Assembly (NCBI GenBank): GCA_037903355.1
Contig: JBAJFE010000026.1
Location: forward strand, 3,844,001 to 3,908,000
DNA: 64,000 nucleotides
DNA from: Trichuris trichiura
Lineage: Eukaryota > Nematoda > Enoplea > Trichinellida > Trichuridae
Reading direction: 5' to 3'
Part shown: piece after piece, positions 12,311 to 21,271 of the stretch
Layout: every line of letters starts with the position of its first letter
How positions within the stretch are numbered: position 1 is the stretch's first letter
Position numbers and translations under genes: made by a program
Notes under the pieces: generated by a model
Told to the model about the DNA's origin: nothing
What the model saw: only the letters and a program-made list of their open reading frames with translations
Database searches by the model: none

Positions 12311-13599
12311 TTACCACTAAGACAATGTCGCGTTGTTATCTTAAGTGCGTTCATCGGAATAGCACTTTTTTTCGTCCTGGAACTGTCCTTTTAATCTGAC
12401 CACTTGACTAACTGGTTAGCTCAAGAGGTGTAGCTTTCGCCTATGCCGGTGTTCGACATGCTATTCTCGCTAACCTTGATTATTTCTAACCGTTGATTTA
12501 CAGTGAAAGATGTGCGACACTTCTTTTCATTTGTAAGCTTGGTGGTTATTATGGTTATTATAACTGGAGTGCCTTGATTTCCTCTATAAAACGAACCTTT
12601 TTCGTTGATAGAAAACGGCGTCTGTAGTGAAAGAAATGGCCAACCAAAGGCTTATCGATGGATAGTTAGCACTAAAAGTCGAGAATACTACTTAAACATA
12701 CCCTAATGTCTGATGCTCCTGGAAATCAACAATTCTACTTTCGTCGAACTGTTGACCAGTAGGACACGACGATGTGAACTATGAGCAGAAATGGAAAAAT
12801 GCAGCGTTTCTGTGAAAAGGCTACCCAGATTCCGGCGTTTGGACAGCTGTAGCACGTCAACCAGTGCCATACATCGTTCAAATATAGCCAGAGGTCACTA
12901 CACTTCATGACGGAGCCGAATAACTCCCACTGAAAAATTAGGTTTTTCTCTTTTCAGGCAGTTCGCATGGCCGAAGACTGCCAAAAATGGTGGTGAAGGC
13001 TCATACAATATCTACGGCTGGTTTTTTACTGCTCAAATCGTCTTGTTGAACAGGCCGCAATTATAGTGAAGCGATATAAGACGAGGCATACCTATACAAG
13101 CGAGCTGGAGAGAATAGGGTGAAATGAATGATCATGTCGTGTAGAAATAAACGTTTTGTCTCGTTGCGTTTGTCGTACATTGGCATTAATTCCCCGACAC
13201 GAATTGTCTACAGTGTGTTAATGCTACAGAAGGCTCACCGATAAGACTAACATCGAATTGTAATTTCCCATAGCATGAAGATGGATAAGCGCAGAAAAAC
13301 TGCGATGCGCCTTTTAATCAGAGCGCTCCTTCGCGAATCTCCTTCCGTGATAGCACGGTTGCCCGTCCACGACGCAGCACTTTGTTGTAGAACTGATAGC
13401 TAGGCATAAATGGCCGATCAACGACAATGCGCAGGTTTCCATAGACAAGTTGTTCCAGCGACGAGATGGAGGTGAGTTTTTCTAGCTGCAAAGAGCTCTA
13501 GAGATTGGGGTATTGGCGCCACGTTACAATTCGTCTATCTTCCAGTTGATACTGCGCACAGACATAGACAGCAAGCTCTCGACGTTCTCTAGATTAGGC
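12311..13599. other. No recognised feature
   Basis: AT-rich sequence with only short frames. The first part may contain the eroded 5' end of the neighbouring Tigger1-like copy. I see no exon, RNA gene or repeat that I can support. Confidence 0.4.
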
Positions 13600-13611
13600 A
13601 ACTATGCTTTC

Positions 13612-13929
13612 GAAAGACAGGATGTCTTTTAACAGGCCTGAACAGTTTCATAGTAGATCTTCAGATTCACGGGTTTGACCTGTTGGATGTATCTGTAAGT
13701 AAACTTCAAAGTGCCCTACCAACGGGTGGATGAGCAAATTGTAAGAGAAAATACAAAACAATTTGTATACAAAAATACAAAAATGGAAATAGATACAGAA
13801 CAATTTGTATACAAATTGTTCTGTATTTTCTCTTACAATTTGCTCATCCGCCCGTTGGTAAAGCACTTTGAAGTTTACTTACAGATACATCCAACAGGCC
13901 AAACCCGTGAATCTGAAGATCTACTATGA
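13612..13929. mobile_element. Hairpin insertion H1 with 12-bp target duplication
   Basis: A short leader (13,612-13,647) is followed by a long arm (about 13,648-13,770) whose inverted copy runs from about 13,795 to 13,929. The centre holds further short palindromes built on TTGTATACAA. The 12-bp direct repeat AACTATGCTTTC flanks it exactly (13,600-13,611 and 13,930-13,941), as a target-site duplication would. The arm sequence differs from hairpins H2-H8 and has no convincing ribozyme stem, although CTGAAGA and GAAAC occur at the arm end. A single, unpaired relative lies at 24,149-24,250. Similar architecture suggests the same mode of movement. Confidence 0.75.
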
Positions 13930-14302
13930 AACTATGCTTTCAGGTAATAATGCATTCATGGCTTTCCTCCCTTTTGTAAATTGCGACACAACTGCGCACT
14001 GCATCGCTCCCTCCGTCGCCCCCTAGGAAAGACTAATGTACAGTGACGTGCAAAAAGCGTGAAACTGGCATCGCCGAACAACGGCGATAAACCGTGGTAA
14101 CTAAATGAACATTAGCAAAATGGTGGCAAGGAACCAAAAACCATGTATGAACAGCTGAGTTAAAGTCAACCAACCACGTTGATGATGAACAGGAACGGAC
14201 GACAATAAATAAATGTGGCAAGCAATGGAGATCAACCAACACGGTAAACTAAGAGTGACGAATCAAAGGCGTCAAAACGAGTAGAGTCAGCAGCAGTTAA
14301 GT

Positions 14303-15265
14303 CAGTGTTTCCCAACCTTTTTGGAGCCAGGGCCCCCTTTCCCGACCTTCAACTCGCCAGGGCCCCCCGTCATTCTCCCCAATGTAATTCTCCTGCTTCT
14401 GCTATCCTCAGGTGCGCCTACTGCGGTTACGTTGTTGTGAATTTGTACAAGTAGTTCAACACTTGAAACAGGCTGCAGAATGTAGAATTGACTTTGCTGC
14501 CTACCGTGTATGCCAAAGAAAAAACAGTTAAGCCGGGCCGTCATTAAAAGCCTTATTAACCTGCGGATCTTGTCAGCCACAAGTAGGACCCCATCTTTTG
14601 CGCTGTGAAAGTTGAGTGTGCGATCAATGGCTGGAAAACCTGCCGATGCGAAGTCAACGCTGAATTTCTTTTCTATACTAGAGCGAAATGGTTAGTAAGG
14701 AAGCCGGCTGCCATATACAGCGAAAGCTCCTTAACGATATTCGAAGCCTTTAACGCTTTTAATTCTTTAGTTGGCACTGAAGGCGTTCTTTTCGTATTGC
14801 TGGACTGAAACCGGCTAATTGCAGATCAGGGAGCCTTCAGAATACGGGCGCCGCATTGGGTTTCCTCTTCGTCAATTTTTTGGGCTGTTAGCAATGGTAG
14901 CGCAATATGTAAGTCAGGCTGCAATGCTGTTCTCAGGGCTGCGCAACACTGAATCTAAATTCAGTATTTCCTCGGAGGAAGACGACAGCCGCTTGATCTT
15001 ATCTCAGTGCGATGAGTGGGTATGGTGCAGTGCTACTAATTTATCCGCTTCTGGCTTGATAGTCGTCAGGAGTAATCACAGGTCGCCTTGCCTCACTATC
15101 CTGAACGGCAGGATCGCTCTCGTCCTGCGGCACCGACTAACAGGAATCTCCTGAGGCCCCCCCTAAGCTCCCAGGTATCCCCTAAACCCCCAATTCTTCC
15201 CAGGGCCCCCTTCAAGTTTTCCGGGGTCCCCAAGGGGCCCCTGGGACCCCATTTGGGAATCACTG
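14303..15265. mobile_element. Non-autonomous hAT DNA transposon
   Basis: The element begins CAGTGTTTCCCAACC and ends, in inverted form, with CAGTGATTCCCAAAT, the style of hAT terminal inverted repeats. The next 70-90 bp at each end are rich in C or G runs and also partly inverted. An 8-bp near-duplication flanks it (AGTTAAGT at 14,295-14,302 and AGTTAAAT at 15,266-15,273, one mismatch), the usual hAT target size. The inside holds only short frames (92 codons minus, 111 codons plus) with no transposase motif, so it depends on an enzyme from elsewhere. Confidence 0.85.
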
Positions 15266-15273
15266 AGTTAAAT

Positions 15274-16462
15274 ACTGGCGGTGAATAGAATGCGATGAAC
15301 TAACAGCAGAGAATGAATCTGCAAGAGAAAAAAGGAATGACGCAACATATTGAACGAACGGCAGGAAAATAATAGTAGCGAACCAAATGCGCTGAACTAA
15401 TAAAAAGCAAAGAATAGATCAGCAGCGAACGAGCGATGACGATACAGCCTCAGGGTAGAAACGGCAGTTCCTCCAATCCATAGGGGAACTTAATTGATCG
15501 TCAGCGGTCGAACAGCGAAGGGCAAGCGTTCCCTATCTCCGATTAGTGCGAGTGAAGCGCCCGTCAACTTGAAACGTACTTCAAGCAGCGCTGGATAGGC
15601 TTGCTATGTTCATATGTTCGTTTTCCCTTGCTACTTTCATGGACAGTTAAAGAATAGGCTCCATGTGACTTAACAAGATTATCAGGTCTGCTGTCAGGCT
15701 AAGTTATTTAGGGTAAACTAGTACACTACCGACATGGAACCTGAGCATTTTAAATTGGCACTTGGGTTTTACCGCAGCCGTACATGGGCTGTACAGTTTG
15801 GTAAGTGCATTTTGTTGTAGTTATGATTTCCATTGTTGGGTATTTTTCCGATGTAAATGTATACATTTTTAACAGTTTTGGAAGTAAATCACGCGAAAAA
15901 AGTTCATCTCTTTATTTTTCAGTCATTCTTAAATGAACTTTACTTGCTACTTAAGCCGATTTTGATCTCTTCATGTTAGAAGAACATTTTATTTTAAGAG
16001 GAGTTGTTTTTTAAAATTATACGGTTATGGCACTGAATTCACCTTACCTCATCTGTTAGATTTGGAAACTCTTTATAGCATTTTGTGCATTAAGCGCATT
16101 CTCATAGGATGCCCATTTGATTTGGGTTTTTAAAAATCAATTCATCATTTTCTTCAACAAGAACGAGTGTTGCATGTCATAAAGTGCATTTCATTCTAAA
16201 ATACAGCTATGTAAAGCGCCTTGCGAACTGACGCAATATGTTCTAGTCCCTTGGCATATGTTTCGTCCTAATGGCCTTATAATTTATTATCTGTAAATTT
16301 TTTCTTTCTCGCACCGTCATTACCTATCCTAAAGGTAGGCATATTCGGTGCTAAATTAATAAAGCATGTTGGATACCTGCTAGTTCAATCAGTTCTGTTT
16401 GACGATTTAGTTTTCTTTTTTCGAAGTAACGAAATTTCCCTGTTCTAACAACATTTACTATG
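15274..16462. other. No recognised feature
   Basis: AT-rich sequence with no long frame, no clear exon and no repeat that I can support. Confidence 0.4.
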
Positions 16463-16496
16463 CAGAGCTTTCGGAGCTAGTGCGCTCCTTCATCTG
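16463..16496 (-). ncRNA. Hammerhead-ribozyme-like core of a PLE end
   Basis: On the minus strand the sequence reads CAGATGA, one extra A, then a stem GGAGC/GCTCC around a six-base loop, then GAAAGCTCTGC. This has the layout of the hammerhead core CUGAnGA - stem II - GAAA, with one base changed (CAG for CUG). It lies about 480 bp downstream, in transcription sense, of the PLE reverse-transcriptase remnant at 16,971-17,357. Hammerhead motifs are known from the terminal regions of Penelope-like elements. Activity cannot be judged from sequence. Confidence 0.5.
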
Positions 16497-16970
16497 TGCT
16501 CAAATGATTGGGACTGACAGAAAAGTCAGTTTTATAGACAAAAAATAAATGTAAACCTGTTATTTGTTATGGCCGTTTTAAGTAACCGATTTCACATGAT
16601 TCGGTTAGTTCAATTATCGCTGACCTCAGTTCCTTTGTCTTTGTTTATCACTGCATTGTGGCCAACGTAAAGAGCTTCCTTATATTTTCGTAGTTGGAAG
16701 TCTGGCTCTTTGGCGATAATGTTTGTATACAATTGGCCGTGGCAACGGGACGCGTGCCTCACTATTGCCGACGCCTAGATTGTTTCACCCATCGCCTCAT
16801 TTGGCTGAAGTTCTCGTGGTAGTCGTCCTCGCCCTTTTTCTTCTCATTCCTTTGTGGTCTTTCATGGAATTTTTGTAACAGTACAACCAACATAGATGTT
16901 GGTCGTATCTGTGAGATAAAATGTTGTCTATCTTCCTTATGTAGGAGGCGGAACTTGCGCGCCTAATTTC

Positions 16971-17357
16971 TTAAATGACCACTGGTTTATCATTTGGGGC
17001 CAGCCTGATCTTGTTATTCCTGATAATGGATTTCAGAGACGCAGCGCTCTTAGAGTAAACTTGATAACCAATGGTTCTGCCCACACGCTTAATTTTCTTT
17101 CTTAAACCTTCATAGTAAGGCAGTATAAGTAGTGGAACTGTCGGTGTTAGCACATGTTCCACTGGTTTGGCAAACGCTTGTGTAATTGCATAAGAAACCA
17201 GTGCCGCTGGGTAACTGTTGCTGAAGAAAGTTGTTTTTACGTGCTCTAGTTCTTCTGGAAGGAAATCTTCATTGCAGGTAGTATTCGCTCTCTCTACCAC
17301 CCCATTGATTAGCCTCTCATTACTCATCGAGGATAATGTGGTGCGCTTGAAAAACCT
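16971..17357 (-). pseudogene. Penelope-like reverse transcriptase C-terminal fragment
   Basis: The minus-strand frame of about 128 codons matches the thumb end of a Penelope-like element reverse transcriptase. It has a charged helix (EELEHVKTTFFSNSYP) followed by ILPYYEGLRKKIKRVGR, the conserved LPY-x-x-G-x-x-x-K-I-x-R block of these enzymes. The catalytic part upstream is absent or unrecognisable, and a stop precedes any GIY-YIG endonuclease. The fragment lies about 400 bp upstream of the EGF-repeat gene on the opposite strand. It is inactive. Confidence 0.75.
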
Positions 17358-17827
17358 CGTAAATGGCTGCTTTTTCTGCTGCCCTTTTTATCCCACAGTT
17401 TCGCTGAACAGGTAGCGATCGCAGGAGTGCAAGGTGGCAGATGTCTCGCTGAAAGCTGTACTAAGGATTTTTTTGTCTGTTGAATAACGCGCCATCGCTA
17501 ATGGGATTATCACTAATGCTGCTGCTCAGCCTGATCTCGATTACGCAAAGTTGCGCAATCCCGTTGTGTGCGTCCTCCCGAGCAAGAACGTTACAAGATT
17601 TAGAAAGAAATGTTCAGTGCGCGCATGCTTCACATTTAGCGCTTATCTCCTGATTTGATAGTCTTCAACCTTGTTCTTCTTCAGCCAGCCTGAAACTCTT
17701 AATTTACGTTTTTTGCTTTTAGCAATTTTCGTCGAGCAAGCAGTTTGGTAGATATCGCTGATGCGTGTCCATAATCATTTCATACACTACGGTTCAACCG
17801 ACTCGGTTTTTTAAAATACAGCATAAA

Positions 17828-18556
17828 ATGGATTACATACTCAGATTACTTTTGGTGACCCCAAAATGTTTGAACGGCGGTGAACGGACAATGATAGGAA
17901 AGTGCAGGTGTCCGAAATATTTTTCTGGTGACGATTGTAGCGTGAAGCAATGTATCAACGGAGGCAGCCTCAGTAACGTCAATAAAACTGTTTGCATCTG
18001 CTCGGATTCCCATTACCGTGGAGCTCACTGCGAAATTGTTCAATGCGAAAACGGTGGTATTGAAAACGGTTACGGTGGTTGTGACTGCCTGACGAATTGG
18101 TATACAGGAAAGTTTTGTCAATTTTACAGCAGTTCTTGGAGCATTTTATTCGGCTGTTTGGGGTTACTACTTTTGTTGGCACTTGTATACATTGCCTGTC
18201 GTTGGTACTGTTCCTTTTTCAACAATGTTAATAGCCGATCCAGACGTGATCTATTTAATACTCTATCTTTTCGCCCAGAAGACACAAGGTTCACTTTGAG
18301 AGGCGTAGATGTTAATGGCAGCATTCCTCTGTCCTTTCGTATGAGTAAGCCTTTTGGAAGGAGCAGAACGCCCAATGCCGAGAGAAACTATCCTCCTGCA
18401 AACCCGAAAAGCTACGCACCAGAAAGCCCACCGCCCACGTACGAAGAAGTAATTCGAATGTCACTGTTGCTAGAACAGCGTGGGGGTGCACCAAGCACTT
18501 CGTCTCACTTTCCAGCGGTAGCAGGTCTTCAAAGTGTTGCCAATGATAGAACGTAA
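17828..18556 (+). CDS. EGF-like repeat single-pass membrane protein with PPxY tail
   Basis: The frame is open from 17,765. The ATG at 17,828 gives a short hydrophobic start (MDYILRLLLV) that could be a weak signal peptide, but an upstream exon joined at an AG near 17,822 is equally possible. Three consecutive repeats follow, each with four cysteines in the pattern C-x-NGG...C-x-C-x(8)-C, so they are EGF-like units lacking two of the usual six cysteines. A membrane segment of about 24 residues (SILFGCLGLLLLLALVYIAC) follows, then basic residues and a cytoplasmic tail of about 120 residues. The tail has SPPPTYEEV, a PPxY motif that in other proteins binds WW domains of NEDD4-type ubiquitin ligases. 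It should sit in the plasma membrane with the EGF units outside. I cannot name the orthologue. A decayed partial copy lies at 21,713-21,901. Confidence 0.75.
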   Translation: MDYILRLLLVTPKCLNGGERTMIGKCRCPKYFSGDDCSVKQCINGGSLSNVNKTVCICSDSHYRGAHCEIVQCENGGIENGYGGCDCLTNWYTGKFCQFYSSSWSILFGCLGLLLLLALVYIACRWYCSFFNNVNSRSRRDLFNTLSFRPEDTRFTLRGVDVNGSIPLSFRMSKPFGRSRTPNAERNYPPANPKSYAPESPPPTYEEVIRMSLLLEQRGGAPSTSSHFPAVAGLQSVANDRT

Positions 18557-19137
18557 ACTTTGCGCAATTGCAACATGCTCTAATTTACGTTTTAAACGCC
18601 TTTATTTTTATGAATGGGATGTTTTACGAAAATTCAATTTGGACAGATAGCGCGTGATGGTGTGCGCTTCGCAACATGCTTGGCATAAAAATCCTATTCG
18701 TTGTCTCTTGTTACTTTGGCACTAACTCTTTAAAAACAACTTTTACTGTATACTGTCACTCATTTTCTTGGATATAGTTAGCTTTGATACTTTTTTTTAC
18801 GTTTTATTAAAAGGTGTACGATGCAAGCAACTTCAGTCGTCATCCGTCGCAGAATGAAGCACCAGAGCCATAAACTTTTTAAAAACGTTTGAATTCAAGC
18901 CGTCAAGAGTCTGAAGGTTTTCCCAGTACGGCGGCGCATTGAACAACGTGTTGCCTGAAATAGTTGGTGCTTATGACTATCATGGAAATACTTTGCTTAC
19001 TGTTTCGACAGTTAAACTAGGTCACTTAACTAACAATGCTACTACGTTTTAATTTCGAGGATACTTAAAGCAACCAGATACCTTAACATACTACTACATA
19101 CTACTACATCAACTTAATCGGTTTATGTTTAGTAATA
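18557..19137. other. 3' flank of the EGF-repeat gene
   Basis: AT-rich sequence with no coding signal. It probably includes the 3' UTR; ATTAAA near 18,808 could be a polyadenylation signal. A short TACTACA repeat lies near 19,090. Confidence 0.4.
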
Positions 19138-19157
19138 GTATATATATATATATATAC
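19138..19157. repeat. (TA)n microsatellite
   Basis: About ten TA dinucleotides run directly up to the outer inverted repeat of the Tigger locus. Tigger elements insert at TA. Confidence 0.8.
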
Positions 19158-19603
19158 GGTCGGCCTTCGTTATCCGCTGTTAATTCGCCTAACATTTTGA
19201 GCGTTTCACCGCGTTTTATAGGATACCCTATGAAAAAGGTCAAATAGCTTATACAGGCGGGCCTCGTTATCCGCAGGGTTCTATACAACGCGGTTCGTCC
19301 GGCGTGAAATAGTGACGTCATCTTTTCACAAAAACATGCGCACCGCTGGCTGGCATTATAGTTGCAGTAATGCCGTTGCCTGCCTGAGCAGCAGCGTGAT
19401 CGTCTGCCCGGGCGCGAAAGACCTTTTCTGCCTACGGCGCTCTCTAACCGTGCACAATGCTAATGAAGCCATGTCATTTTTTTTGAATGTTTTTTATTGC
19501 TTCGTGCGCGTTTTCGAGCCTATTCGGCGTGCGCAAACATCAGTTTCTCTACAGCGTGGTAGGTCTGAACTTTCGCGTCGTTTAACCGGTGTCGCATAGG
19601 AGG

Positions 19604-20218
19604 ATGGCTGACAGAAGGCGAGTAAGTGAACAGAGCGATTCCTCGAGGACTAAGAGACAACGCAGCGTCCCTACTCTTCATGAGAAAGTAGAAGTCCTTG
19701 ATCTTTTGAGAAGCGGATTGTCATTTGCCGAAGTGGTCCGCAGGATCGGTAAGAATGAATCCAGCATTCGTACGATACAACGGAAGGAAGCTGAGATTTG
19801 AGGAAACGTGCATCCTGACCCTTCATTGGGGAAAAGAGCTGCTGTAGTTCGCAACAAAGTCCTCGCGAAGGCCGAAAAACCGTTAAGCATTTGGATAGGG
19901 GACATGTCGCGGAAGAATGTCCTCGTCGAGGAGAAAGTTATTCGGGAGAAAGCAGTGAACTTATATGACCACTTCTCTGGCATGGTTGCAGAGAACGAGA
20001 GAAAAAGGTTTACTGCTAGCAAAGGATGGCTAGCCAAATACGTGAAGCGCTTCAACCTCAAGAACTTAAAGATCACTGAGGAAACGGCATCGGCTTATTT
20101 CGTAGCTGCCTCGACGTCCCCGAAAAAATTCAAGGGGACAGGGCGAAATACGCAGCTAGAATATAAGCCATTTAGCCTTTTTCATAGGGTAGCCTATATA
20201 ACGCGGAATTCAACTTAA
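19604..20218 (+). pseudogene. Tigger transposase N-terminal DNA-binding region
   Basis: From ATG 19,604 the frame encodes a basic start, then the helix-turn-helix LHEKVEVLDLLRSGLSFAEV typical of the CENP-B/Tigger N terminus. One in-frame TGA (19,799-19,801) interrupts it. The same frame then continues with the second CENP-B-type helix-turn-helix domain, including RKRFTASKGWLAKYVKRF, until 20,218. No DDE catalytic domain follows, because inverted-repeat sequence begins instead. Both the nonsense codon and the missing catalytic part make it inactive. Confidence 0.85.
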
Positions 20219-20782
20219 CGCAGTGAAATGCTCAAAATGTTGGACGAATTAACCGCGGGTAACGAGGGCCGCCTATATTCTAGCCGCGCATTTCGTCCTG
20301 CCCCCTTGAATTCCTTCCGGAAAGGTTATCATACGTAGTGATCCTTCGAAGCTTGGTACTACAATATCTAGTTACGAGATAAGGACATCAATGAGACTGC
20401 GGTTGTCCAACGGGGCCAGCCATCAGAGTCAGGCCGTTAGATACAAGAAAGGATGAAAGTAAGATGCTCTTTCTTTAAACGTTTGGGAATTACCTTTCTT
20501 TAATGAGCTAAGCGATGTACTGGTGAGCGGAATGGGTACAGAGCAAAGGGAATATAAAACACACAGGCGCACTTAGCAGAAATAGTGAACATCATATAGA
20601 ACACATCCACATAGAGCAAAACGTCTACGGCAGAAGCGTTTGGGGCATCATGAATCAATTTACCCACTTTCTGTAGGTACGCAGATCCCCTGAAGACCGG
20701 CCAGCCTTAGCTAAAGTTTCTTGAACTTGTTTGTAGCGAAACTTCTCGCTTCAAAATGTTAAGCGTCGCAGCTGCCGGAGCT

Positions 20783-21271
20783 TTATTTAAAAACATTGTT
20801 ATAGGGAGCTCTCTCCCTTTTCTTTGCTTCATCGAATAAATCTTGTAGCGGCTTCAACGAAGCCTTTATTCCTCGTGTAACCACGATGTCACGTTCCACG
20901 GATGTATCGTATTCAGCAATCATATCCTTTAGGACTGCGCCTGCCGGAAAATACTGCCACGCTTTTGCAACGCCCAATCCGAGGGTGTTTGAGCTCCTGT
21001 ATCTTCCATAACGTCGTCGAAGCTGCCCGTAGGTTGACTGCATCAGTTCCCCGAGTTTCTCCTTGGTGACGGGTTTTCTACAATCTTCTATGTGCTCTCT
21101 GATATCGTCTTCTATCATGTCGGTGAAACCCTCACCTCCCAGCTCCTTGGCAATATTCACTACGTCCATGACCTTATCATCGATGGCAGCTAAGTCCAAG
21201 TATTCACTGACTGCGTCTCCCCACAAACGCTTCCAGCAACCACTGACTGTTCTAGGCTTCATCTCGTGCAC
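20783..21271 (-). pseudogene. Tigger transposase C-terminal region, internally deleted copy
   Basis: The minus-strand frame of 162 codons starts just inside the right inverted repeat. It opens with KPRTVSGCWKRLWGDAV, the end of the Tigger DDE domain, and continues into the acidic C-terminal region. No helix-turn-helix or catalytic residues precede it. It therefore looks like an internal-deletion derivative in which the 5' end was joined almost directly to the C-terminal part. It is on the opposite strand to the N-terminal half at 19,604. Confidence 0.75.

Noticed and set aside
13642..13929. Possible hammerhead at the ends of H1 (CTGAAGA ... GAAAC)
   Set aside because: The eight bases between the two halves cannot form a stem II, unlike all other cores in the window.
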